Assembly: GCA_029937655.1 (NCBI GenBank) | Contig: JAPYPK010000074.1 | Coordinates: 1 to 6,747 of the forward strand | Origin: Nitrospinaceae bacterium | GTDB taxonomy: Bacteria > Nitrospinota > Nitrospinia > Nitrospinales > VA-1 | Length of the DNA stretch: 6,747 nt | Direction of reading: 5' to 3' | Shown: piece by piece, positions 1 to 6,719 of the stretch | Layout: each line of letters starts with the position of its first letter | How positions within the stretch are numbered: position 1 is the stretch's first letter | Made by a program: the position numbers and the translations under genes | Notes under the pieces: generated by a model | Seen by the model: only the letters and a program-made list of their open reading frames with translations | Told to the model about the DNA's origin: nothing | The model's database searches: none

Positions 1-834
1 GGTTATTTAAGAGAGGTATGTTCACATTCACTCAACCCATATGTTGGGTGTGGATATGGCAATTCTTCTTGTGGTGAAGGGTGTTATGTTCGGTTTAACC
101 AATGGCTTTTGCGTGGACGGCAATGGGGGAGTTTTGTGGACGTGAAAGTAAACGCTGACAAAGTTTACTATAAAACTGTTCAGGCAGAAAGGGGCTGGGC
201 CGCGCGAAGAGGGGTTCCTTTTTCCATATTCTTTTCTAGTTCCACGGATCCTTGGCAACCTTTAGAGAAAAAATTTCGTGTTACGCATCGGGTATTGAAT
301 GCGATGCTAGAAGAAGTTCCAGACATATTGATTTTGCAAACACATAGTTCAATGGTCCTAGATGATATGAAGTGTATCGTTGCTCTTGACCGTTTGTGTG
401 ACTTGAGGGTCCACATTTCTATTGAAGGAGATCAGGATAGTCTTCCAGGTCTTCCGCCGCCTCCATGTTCTGTAGACCAGCGAATCAATGTGGTTCAAGA
501 GTTTTCTTTAAGAGGGATCACAGTTGTTGTTTGTATGTCGCCGTTATATCCTCTGAAAGACCCTGAAACTTTTTTCGCCAGGCTTGCTGAGTCTGGGGCT
601 TCAGCAGTTGTTATTGATCATTTTATTGGAGGTGACGGTACGCAAGATGGTTCTCGGACTCGGCGTACTCGGTTGCCTTTAGCTATGAAATCTTTTGATG
701 AACAAGCCCTAGAGATTTCTTATAGGGAGAAGATTGCCGCGATTGCTAGAAATTATCTGCCGGTTGGTATTTCCGCGCCTGGTTTTGCGGGGGTTTATTC
801 GTCCAAAACGGTTTCAATTACTGAGAAAGCATAG
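1..834 (+). CDS. Radical SAM protein, SPL/SplB-like family (5' end outside window)
   Basis: The reading frame is open from base 1, so the gene starts upstream of the window; 277 residues and the TAG stop are visible. A TTG at 109 is not the true start, because the conserved cluster-binding region lies before it. Visible residues 12-17 read NPYVGC and residues 28-31 read CYVR, which align with the NPYxGC...CYxR flanks of the SPL-type iron-sulfur motif. The three Cys are C17, C24 and C28, a C-x6-C-x3-C pattern instead of the canonical C-x3-C-x2-C. Further family-like blocks are SSSTDPWQPLEK (about residues 80-91), LQTHS and VHISIEGD in the barrel core, and DHFIGGDGT near 206-214. By family, such proteins bind a [4Fe-4S] cluster and S-adenosylmethionine and start radical chemistry; the substrate is unknown, and DNA-lesion repair is only an analogy. 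The next gene begins 2 bases after the stop, suggesting co-translation with the ATPase. Family assignment is fairly sure; specific function is not. Confidence 0.85.
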   Translation, partial: GYLREVCSHSLNPYVGCGYGNSSCGEGCYVRFNQWLLRGRQWGSFVDVKVNADKVYYKTVQAERGWAARRGVPFSIFFSSSTDPWQPLEKKFRVTHRVLNAMLEEVPDILILQTHSSMVLDDMKCIVALDRLCDLRVHISIEGDQDSLPGLPPPPCSVDQRINVVQEFSLRGITVVVCMSPLYPLKDPETFFARLAESGASAVVIDHFIGGDGTQDGSRTRRTRLPLAMKSFDEQALEISYREKIAAIARNYLPVGISAPGFAGVYSSKTVSITEKA

Positions 835-836
835 TT

Positions 837-2540
837 ATGGTCCCTACAATTCCACCCGCCCTTAAACAGGAAATTCTTTCCCTTGATGGCAAAGGATACA
901 AGGCATACAAATTTTTTGAGGGGAAATCTTTTGATTATGGTCCCTTTACCATTAGGTTTGAGCATGTGCAGGGTGATTCTTTTGCCCAACCAACCCGCCT
1001 GTCTATTTCGGTAGCGTTAGATGAAGCTGGTTTTCCTCTCTCTTTATTCAATAATCCAACACGAGCATTAGCGCTAGAAGATCATTTGCTTCGTCGTGTA
1101 AGTCACTTGATTACGGTTAGTAAAATCCGTGTAAAAGGTTCTGGGAAAAGTGGCAAAGTTCAAGTCCAAGTACCAGGGCAAAAGATTCTAAAGCGAAGTG
1201 GGATGTTAGTGAAAGGGTCGAGGTTGCAGTTAATCATGTTTGCCGGTCTTCCCGCGCAAGGTCGAACCGTTTTAGGAAAGGAGTGCCTCAAGCTTTTTTC
1301 AGAAGTACTCCCACCCATCTGGCATAAGTCGCTGATAGCATCTTCGCTTAATGAGGATGAATTGAATCGTGCAGTTGAAACCCTGGAGGATTATCAATTT
1401 CTCCAATCAGAACTTAAGAGGAATAATTGGGTTGCATTCGTCGCTAACGGGTCTAACTTGCCACGCTCATCAGGAGCAAGTGATACTCCTCTTTTAGGTG
1501 AGAGAACTATTTTTGAAGCTCCGAAAGGATTGAAGAAATCAGTTGAACTTCCGCACGCAGGGAAAACAGAAGGAATGGCTATACCTAGAGGAATTACCTT
1601 AATAGTTGGGGGTGGTTTTCACGGTAAAAGCACATTACTTCGAGCAATTCAAGATGCGGTTTATCCTCATTTAGCCGGAGATGGACGCGAGCGCATAGCG
1701 ACTCTTCCTAACGCGGCAAAAATAAGAGCAGAAGATGGACGAGCAGTTAGCGAGGTCAACTTATCTGCATTTATGGAAAGCTTGCCTGGAATCCACTCTA
1801 CTGAAAAATTTTCAACGCAATCTGCCAGCGGATCTACCTCGCAGGCTGTCAATATTCTAGAAGCTTTAGAAGTAGGTTCAAAGTTATTGCTCATGGATGA
1901 GGATACATGTGCAACGAACTTCATGATTCGCGACGAAAGAATGCAGATGCTGGTTGCGAAAGCTAAGGAGCCAATCACCCCGTTTCTCGATCGAATTCAG
2001 GAGGTTAATAAAATTCATGGCGTCAGCGTGATTCTTGTTATGGGTGGTAGTGGTGATTATTTTGACCCAGCAGACAATGTTATCACTATGGAAAATTTTC
2101 AACCTCGAGTGGTTACCGAGGAAGCAAAGCGCCTTGTTAAAAAGAATCCAGGGCAGAGAAAAAAAGAAACGACATTTCCGTTCCCTCCAATCTGTGAAAG
2201 GCGGTGGGACATATCTAGATTAAAATTTAGCAAAGGCAAAAGAGAGGCGCGGATTCAAACCACAGGGCTGGACACGTTGACTCTGGGGGAGATGGGAATT
2301 GACGTCCGTTACATAGAGCAGATTGCAGAAGAGGGGCAGCTTTCATTATGTGGATGGATTCTTAGACAACTCCAATTTACCTTAAATGAATCTGATATGT
2401 CATTTGCTGAAGGTCTTCAAAAAATTTTTTTGGAAATTGAAAAAAAGGAGTTTGATGGTCTATTCCCCTACAACGACGGGCTGCAAACTATACCAAGGCT
2501 TCAAGATGTTATGGGTGTTATAAACCGAATTAGATTTTAA
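837..2540 (+). CDS. Predicted ATPase of the ABC class (COG3044/PF09818 type)
   Basis: This 567-aa protein looks like a full-length member of the ABC-class ATPase family that includes trypanosome MRB1590, an RNA-editing-associated protein. The N-terminal domain (about 1-240) carries family blocks GSGKSGKVQVQVPGQ (101-115), GLPAQGR (137-143) and FVANGSNLPRSSG (201-213). The ATPase domain has Walker A GGGFHGKST (258-266), a signature-like SASGSTSQA (329-337), Walker B LLLMDED with D354/E355 followed by TCATNFMIRD, and a switch region GGSGDYFD (403-410). The C-terminal part has GLDTLTLGEMGIDVRYIEQ (477-495), as in relatives. There are no membrane segments and no partner permease, so it is probably a soluble ATPase acting on a macromolecule rather than a transporter subunit. 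All ATP-site elements look intact. The ATG lies 2 bases after the radical SAM stop, with only a weak purine-rich stretch (GAGAAAG, 822-828) before it, so coupling is likely. The bacterial role of this family is not established; a nucleic-acid role is inferred from MRB1590. Confidence 0.9.
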   Translation: MVPTIPPALKQEILSLDGKGYKAYKFFEGKSFDYGPFTIRFEHVQGDSFAQPTRLSISVALDEAGFPLSLFNNPTRALALEDHLLRRVSHLITVSKIRVKGSGKSGKVQVQVPGQKILKRSGMLVKGSRLQLIMFAGLPAQGRTVLGKECLKLFSEVLPPIWHKSLIASSLNEDELNRAVETLEDYQFLQSELKRNNWVAFVANGSNLPRSSGASDTPLLGERTIFEAPKGLKKSVELPHAGKTEGMAIPRGITLIVGGGFHGKSTLLRAIQDAVYPHLAGDGRERIATLPNAAKIRAEDGRAVSEVNLSAFMESLPGIHSTEKFSTQSASGSTSQAVNILEALEVGSKLLLMDEDTCATNFMIRDERMQMLVAKAKEPITPFLDRIQEVNKIHGVSVILVMGGSGDYFDPADNVITMENFQPRVVTEEAKRLVKKNPGQRKKETTFPFPPICERRWDISRLKFSKGKREARIQTTGLDTLTLGEMGIDVRYIEQIAEEGQLSLCGWILRQLQFTLNESDMSFAEGLQKIFLEIEKKEFDGLFPYNDGLQTIPRLQDVMGVINRIRF

Positions 2541-2651
2541 AATTAGAGAACGTCATAGTTAATGCCACATAAATCCATTTAACTTTACTCACACAGAACG
2601 AATTTTTACTAAATTAACTTGCAATTATAAGGACGGTCGTGCTACTTATTG

Positions 2652-2682
2652 GTAAATATTAAATATTTTATTCAATATTTAC
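2652..2682. promoter_or_regulatory. 31-bp near-perfect palindrome, candidate TetR operator
   Basis: The arms GTAAATATT (2652-2660) and AATATTTAC (2674-2682) are exact reverse complements. After one mismatch (2661/2673) the inner AATA (2662-2665) and TATT (2669-2672) also pair, leaving a TTT centre at 2666-2668. The right arm ends at the base before the regulator's ATG. Size, symmetry and position fit an autoregulatory TetR operator. In the mRNA the same sequence could fold into an AU-rich hairpin next to the start codon. A weak promoter may lie upstream (TTGCAA at 2619-2624; TATAAG at 2626-2631), but neither is convincing. The remaining 111 bases of this spacer (2541-2651) show no gene and no clear terminator. 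Confidence 0.6.
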
Positions 2683-3300
2683 ATGAAAACACCTAAAAAT
2701 ACTGATATTAGCACTTTCAAAGAGCCTCAAGAGAGCATTAGGCAGGTCATTTTGGAAAAGGCCTTTTTGCGTTTTGGTCGGTACGGGTTTGGCAAAACCA
2801 CCATGGCTGAAATTGCCAAGGATTGCGAAATGTCGCCGGGGAATCTTTACCGCTATTTTAAAAGCAAAAAGGATATCTGTGCTGATTGCGCCAGTCGAGT
2901 TTTGCAGCAAAGACTGGAGTTAGTTCAAAAAATCATTAATAACAAAAACTTGAGCCCCGATGAAAAACTGAAAGCATCAGTTTTGGAAGTGCTCAACTAC
3001 ATGCATTATCACTTTTCAGAACAGCCTGCACTGATGGAATTAGTAGATTTTATTTCCCGTGAACGTTGGGCTATTGTCCAGAAATATATGGAACAGGAAA
3101 AGTTACTAATATCGGAAATCCTTTTGCAAGGAAATAGCTCCAGGGACTTCAATATCCCAGATGTACAAGAAACATCAAAATGGATTCAGGCCGCTTTGAT
3201 AAAATTTTTCTCCCCAAGATATATGGATGCTTTCAAATTGGAAGAATTAAGGAGGGAGGCAGAGGGCGTAGTCAATACATTAATTAGAGGCCTGAAATAG
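2683..3300 (+). CDS. TetR/AcrR-family transcriptional regulator
   Basis: This 205-aa protein has the usual TetR length. The N-terminal DNA-binding domain runs from about residue 17 to 65: IRQVILEKAFLRFGRYGF as helix 1, then TTMAEIAKDCEMSPGNLYRYF (39-59) as the helix-turn-helix with the typical GNLYRYFKSK ending. The rest (about 70-205) is a helical ligand-binding and dimerisation domain with no ligand readable from sequence. The ATG at 2683 is the only standard start that keeps the DNA-binding domain, since an in-frame TAA lies at 2653-2655 and no ATG, GTG or TTG falls between. No Shine-Dalgarno sequence precedes it; the region is filled by the palindrome, so translation may be leaderless or otherwise unusual. 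It is the first gene of the right module, in the same direction as the CDGSH, RND and LolA-like genes, and is most simply read as their local repressor, responding to a small hydrophobic molecule. That target assignment is inferred from context. Confidence 0.93.
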   Translation: MKTPKNTDISTFKEPQESIRQVILEKAFLRFGRYGFGKTTMAEIAKDCEMSPGNLYRYFKSKKDICADCASRVLQQRLELVQKIINNKNLSPDEKLKASVLEVLNYMHYHFSEQPALMELVDFISRERWAIVQKYMEQEKLLISEILLQGNSSRDFNIPDVQETSKWIQAALIKFFSPRYMDAFKLEELRREAEGVVNTLIRGLK

Positions 3301-3303
3301 GGA

Positions 3304-3339
3304 AACTTTTTAAACGAAAAAGTTAAAAAAATCTTAACT
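3304..3339. promoter_or_regulatory. Overlapping inverted repeats in the spacer before the CDGSH gene
   Basis: Two inverted repeats share their middle segment. AACTTTTT (3304-3311) pairs exactly with AAAAAGTT (3317-3324) over a 5-base loop, and AGTTAA (3321-3326) pairs exactly with TTAACT (3334-3339) over 7 bases. A possible -10 element TATAAA (3339-3344) touches the right edge, but no good -35 box is seen. The second repeat could be an operator overlapping a promoter for the CDGSH-RND-LolA genes. All arms are AT-rich, so chance occurrence is possible. Confidence 0.3.
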
Positions 3340-3359
3340 ATAAAATCACCTGAGAATTT

Positions 3360-3365
3360 AAGGAG
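3360..3365 (+). promoter_or_regulatory. Strong ribosome binding site of the CDGSH gene
   Basis: AAGGAG lies 8 bases before the ATG at 3374, which is close to ideal spacing. It fixes the start of this small gene and selects this frame over the overlapping +1 frame that is also open here. It is the best Shine-Dalgarno sequence in the right module; the RND gene downstream has none of its own and probably depends on it through translational coupling. Confidence 0.85.
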
Positions 3366-3373
3366 TAAAGAAT

Positions 3374-3604
3374 ATGCCTTACGAAAATAACCCTAACATT
3401 GTCGACGAAACCCCAGGAAAGAAATTTTACTGTGTTTGTGGGGAATCTTCTAAAAAACCTTACTGTGATGGCTCTCATGAAAAACTTGATACAGACAAAA
3501 TACCTAAAGAGTTTGAAGTCAGTGAAGCTAAAAGAATGGCTATTTGTGACTGCGGCCAATCCAGCAAACTCCCTTTTTGTGATGGTACTCACACAAAACT
3601 ATGA
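3374..3604 (+). CDS. Small tandem CDGSH iron-sulfur protein
   Basis: This 76-aa protein carries two complete CDGSH-type motifs. The first is C20-x-C22 ... C31-D-G-S-H35 and the second C58-x-C60 ... C69-D-G-T-H73, each with the intervening S-x-x-P spacing typical of the family. Each motif is expected to bind one [2Fe-2S] cluster through three Cys and one His. The two-motif layout in one short chain resembles human CISD3 (Miner2) and its bacterial relatives. There is no signal peptide or membrane segment, so it is probably cytoplasmic, unlike membrane-anchored mitoNEET. Known family properties are redox-active, labile clusters; the partner here is unknown. Its stop overlaps the start of the RND gene by 4 bases (ATGA), so the two are almost certainly in one operon, and it may sense redox state or pass electrons in a process linked to the transporter. 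The family call is very secure, the role is not. Confidence 0.95.
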   Translation: MPYENNPNIVDETPGKKFYCVCGESSKKPYCDGSHEKLDTDKIPKEFEVSEAKRMAICDCGQSSKLPFCDGTHTKL

Positions 3605-5916
3605 ACACAGATTTTAAAAAAGAATTTGGAGGTTGGGTGATTCGCTTTCGTTGGTGGATCATCCTATTTACAATTGTACTTGTATTTGCTGCAGCATCTG
3701 GGGGGCGTTTCCTCGGTTTTTCTACAGACTATCGGGTTTTTTTTAGTAAGGATAATCCACAGCTTGTCGCCTTTGAAACATTACAGAATACCTATACCAA
3801 AAACGACAACATAATGTTTGCTGTGGAACCCAAAGATGGCAATGTTTTTTCACGTGAGACGTTGGCAGTCATAGAAGAAATCACTCAGGCATCGTGGAAA
3901 ATTCCCTTCTCAATTAGAGTCGACTCCGTAACCAACTTTCAATATACATGGGCTGATGGAGATGACCTGGTTGTTCAGGATCTGGTAGAAAACGCGGGAT
4001 CATTCACCGACGAGCAGTTGGAAAAGGTTCAGAGAATTGCTCTTGCTGAGCCGCTCCTGCTAAACCGACTGATAACTCACAAATCAAATATCACTGGTAT
4101 CAACGTCACAATTAACCGCCCGCAAAAGACCATTACCGAAACACCGGAGGTGGTTGCATTTGCCCGTGATATACGAGACCGATTCCAGAAAAAATATCCA
4201 AAAATTAATATTTACTTGACTGGCGTTTTGTTAATGGACAACGCTTTCAACGAGGCTGGTGAAGGGGATATGAAGTTACTCGTTCCGGTTATGTACGGGA
4301 TTGTTCTGTTTATTATAGCTTTCAGCCTACGAACATTTTGGGGGACTTTAACCACTACTCTGATCATGGGGTTTTCTATTCTAACCGGTATGGGTCTCGC
4401 AGGCTGGTCGGGAATTTTATTGACTCCAATTTCAGCTAATGCACCTACGATTATTCTCACCCTTGCGGTAGCAGATAGTATTCATATTCTGGTAACCCTG
4501 TTTTATGAAATGCGGCATGGAAAACCAAAATACGAGGCAATACGAGAGTCGTTACGTGTGAATCACCAACCAGTTTTTATAACCAGCGTCACAACCGCCA
4601 TTGGCTTTCTCAGTCTAAATTTTAGTGATTCGCCACCCTTCCGCGACCTAGGAAACATTGTCGCAATGGGTGTGATGTCAGCCTACATTTACTCCGTATT
4701 TTTCTTGCCAGCAATAATGGCAGTTTTACCTCTCCGTGTGAAGGTTGTTTCCTCTTCAAATAATGGCCTAATTGACAAATTGAGTGGCTGGGTGATTAAT
4801 AACCGGAATAGCCTTTTCTGGGGCATGATGATAATCATCACCGTTCTCTCAGCAAAAATTCCTCAAATTCAGATCGATGAAAAATTTAACGAATACTTCG
4901 ATACCCGATATCAGTTCCGTGGTGACAACGATTACGTCATAGAACACCTAACGGGATTCGAGTCGATTGAATACTCATTAAACGCAGGTGAATCAGGAGG
5001 GGTCAGCAATCCCGCGTATCTCAAAAAAGTAGATGAGTTTGCACAATGGTACAGGAAACAACCGGGTGTTATGTATGTCGGCACGTTGACCGATACCATG
5101 AAGCGGTTGAACAAGAATATGCATGGTGACGATGAGGCTTATTATCGTCTGCCTGAAGAACGAGACCTGTCGGCTCAGTATTTGTTGTTGTATGAATTAT
5201 CTCTGCCCTTTGGCTTAGACCTGAACAACCAAATTAATATAGATAAATCGTCAACCCGATTCACCGCCATTCTTGAAAGTGTGTCAACACAGCATGCTCT
5301 TGCTTTGGAAAAAAGGGCGCAAAAGTGGTTAAGAGAAAATGCACCTCCAGAAATGGCTTCACACGGGGCGAGTCCTCTAATTATGTTCTCGCACATAGCC
5401 AAGAGAAATATTGATAGCATGATGGTTGGTAATACCCTGGCCTTGCTTCTAATTTCCGTTATTCTTATAGCGGTACTACGCAGTTTTAAACTTGGGTTAA
5501 TCAGTACTGTCCCAAATCTGGTTCCGATGTTTATGACTTTTGGCCTATGGGGATGGGTGGTAGGAGAAATTGGATTGGCAGTTTCAGTTGTAGCTCCAGT
5601 AGCCCTTGGTATCATTGTGGATGATACTGTGCATTTTTTAAGCAAATTTCGTAGAGCTCGGGTAGAACTTGGCAAGACAACAGAAGAGTCAATACGCTAT
5701 TCATTCCATACGGTGGGACCTGCATTATTTCTGACATCATTAATTTTGGTGTGTGGTTTTCTAGTGATGACTTTCTCAGGGTTTCGCATGAATGTTCAAC
5801 TAGGATTTATGACTACCATTTCTATAATCTTTGCTCTGTTGGCAGATTTTCTGTTTCTTCCAACTCTGATAATGAAACTTAGCAACCCAATCACAGAAAA
5901 TAAAAGTCATCCATAA
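3601..5916 (+). CDS. MMPL/RND-family transporter (HAE3-like)
   Basis: This 771-aa membrane protein has the duplicated RND layout. There is one membrane helix near the N-terminus (about 17-36), a large periplasmic loop (about 37-224), five helices (about 225-377), helix 7 (about 403-419), a second periplasmic loop (about 420-605) and five final helices (about 607-757). The two helix bundles carry matching conserved stretches, LAVADSIHILV (288-298, D292) and GIIVDDTVHFL (670-680, D674/D675), where RND proteins place proton-relay acidic residues. The periplasmic loops are smaller than in AcrB-type pumps and no membrane-fusion or outer-membrane channel gene is seen, which fits HAE3/MMPL transporters that handle lipids or other hydrophobic molecules. 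The ATG overlaps the CDGSH stop in ATGA and lacks a good Shine-Dalgarno sequence, so translation is probably coupled. The LolA-like gene begins 15 bases downstream. Class is secure; the substrate cannot be read from sequence. Confidence 0.93.
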   Translation: MNTDFKKEFGGWVIRFRWWIILFTIVLVFAAASGGRFLGFSTDYRVFFSKDNPQLVAFETLQNTYTKNDNIMFAVEPKDGNVFSRETLAVIEEITQASWKIPFSIRVDSVTNFQYTWADGDDLVVQDLVENAGSFTDEQLEKVQRIALAEPLLLNRLITHKSNITGINVTINRPQKTITETPEVVAFARDIRDRFQKKYPKINIYLTGVLLMDNAFNEAGEGDMKLLVPVMYGIVLFIIAFSLRTFWGTLTTTLIMGFSILTGMGLAGWSGILLTPISANAPTIILTLAVADSIHILVTLFYEMRHGKPKYEAIRESLRVNHQPVFITSVTTAIGFLSLNFSDSPPFRDLGNIVAMGVMSAYIYSVFFLPAIMAVLPLRVKVVSSSNNGLIDKLSGWVINNRNSLFWGMMIIITVLSAKIPQIQIDEKFNEYFDTRYQFRGDNDYVIEHLTGFESIEYSLNAGESGGVSNPAYLKKVDEFAQWYRKQPGVMYVGTLTDTMKRLNKNMHGDDEAYYRLPEERDLSAQYLLLYELSLPFGLDLNNQINIDKSSTRFTAILESVSTQHALALEKRAQKWLRENAPPEMASHGASPLIMFSHIAKRNIDSMMVGNTLALLLISVILIAVLRSFKLGLISTVPNLVPMFMTFGLWGWVVGEIGLAVSVVAPVALGIIVDDTVHFLSKFRRARVELGKTTEESIRYSFHTVGPALFLTSLILVCGFLVMTFSGFRMNVQLGFMTTISIIFALLADFLFLPTLIMKLSNPITENKSHP

Positions 5917-5931
5917 AAGAGAGATTCTTAA

Positions 5932-6717
5932 ATGAAAAACTTTTTATATTTTTTATTCATAGCTGTTTTTTTCAACGTCAGCCTAGCAACTGCGGAGACA
6001 CCAGAAGAAAAAGGACTCGCCATTGCCCAAGAAGATGACAAGCGAGATAATGGATTTCAGGATTTTACTGCTAGCATGGTGATGGTGTTGAAAAACCGCC
6101 AAGGAGAGGAAAGTTCGCGGAATATCAGAAATAAAACTCTGGAAGTCGAAAATGATGGTGATAAATCGCTTTCAATTTTTGACCGGCCTCGCGATGTGAA
6201 AGGAACCGCGCTCCTCAATTTTACTCATAAAACCGGCACTGACGACCAATGGCTTTATTTACCAGCCTTAAAACGTGTCAAGCGAATCAGTTCCGCCAAT
6301 AAATCGGGTTCGTTTATGGGTAGCGAATTTGCTTTCGAAGATATTACGAGTCAGGAAGTAGAAAAATATACCTATAAATGGATTCGTGATGAAGAATACC
6401 AAGGTGAAAAGTGCTTTGTCTTCGAGCGATACCCGACTTATAAAAACTCAGGATACACACGGCAGGTTGTATGGCTTGATCAGAAAGATTATAAAATCCT
6501 TCAAATTAAATTTCATGACAGAAAAGATTCACCGCTAAAAACATTGACTCAGTCTAATTTTAAACAATACCTAGGAAAATACTGGTATCCGGGAACCACG
6601 TACATGGAAAATCACCAAACAGGAAAAAGCACCCTAATTACCTGGAAGAATTATAAATTCCAAAACGGTCTTAGAAGTAAAGATTTCAATAAGAGTAGTC
6701 TTAAGCGTGTGCGATAA
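5932..6717 (+). CDS. Periplasmic LolA-like outer membrane lipoprotein-sorting protein
   Basis: This 261-aa protein begins with a Sec signal peptide: short basic start MKN, a hydrophobic core (about 4-18) and a likely cleavage site after A-T-A (residues 19-21). There is no lipobox Cys, so the mature protein should be soluble in the periplasm. The mature part matches the LolA_like family (PF17131 type) annotated as outer membrane lipoprotein-sorting proteins, with hallmark blocks DRPRDVKGTALL (84-95), DDQWLYLPALKRVKRIS (104-120) and KSGSFMGSEFAFEDI (124-138). The family fold is a LolA/LppX-type half-barrel that holds a lipid or lipid anchor. It is not classical LolA, which is shorter and lacks these blocks. 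Members commonly sit next to MMPL/RND genes, as here, which suggests that it accepts the pump's substrate in the periplasm. A purine-rich AGAGAG (5918-5923) lies 8 bases before the ATG. The family is secure; the cargo is unknown. Confidence 0.92.
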   Translation: MKNFLYFLFIAVFFNVSLATAETPEEKGLAIAQEDDKRDNGFQDFTASMVMVLKNRQGEESSRNIRNKTLEVENDGDKSLSIFDRPRDVKGTALLNFTHKTGTDDQWLYLPALKRVKRISSANKSGSFMGSEFAFEDITSQEVEKYTYKWIRDEEYQGEKCFVFERYPTYKNSGYTRQVVWLDQKDYKILQIKFHDRKDSPLKTLTQSNFKQYLGKYWYPGTTYMENHQTGKSTLITWKNYKFQNGLRSKDFNKSSLKRVR

Positions 6718-6719
6718 AT

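Noticed and set aside
109..834. Treating the TTG at 109 as the start of the first gene
   Set aside because: The frame is open back to base 1 and the upstream part holds the Cys cluster motif of the radical SAM domain, so the gene is cut by the window edge rather than starting here.
1137..1154. GSGKSG (ATPase residues 101-106) as a second nucleotide-binding P-loop
   Set aside because: It lies in the N-terminal domain inside a family-conserved block followed by a PGQ motif; the real Walker A is at residues 258-266 and has matching signature and Walker B elements, which this site lacks.
2530..2560. A terminator directly after the ATPase gene
   Set aside because: Only a short AT palindrome around the stop codon is visible, with no GC-rich stem or T-run.
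3304..3324. The 8-bp stem after the TetR gene as a Rho-independent terminator
   Set aside because: The stem is nearly all A and T and is followed by an A-run, not a T-run, on the + strand; on the - strand only three Ts follow and no gene on that strand needs it.
3399..3617. A 72-codon open frame on the + strand overlapping the CDGSH gene
   Set aside because: It has no ribosome binding site and no recognisable motif, while the overlapping frame encodes two intact CDGSH motifs behind a strong AAGGAG.
5175..5675. A 166-codon open frame on the - strand
   Set aside because: It is antisense to the RND gene, has no family-like motif and reflects the codon pattern of the real gene.
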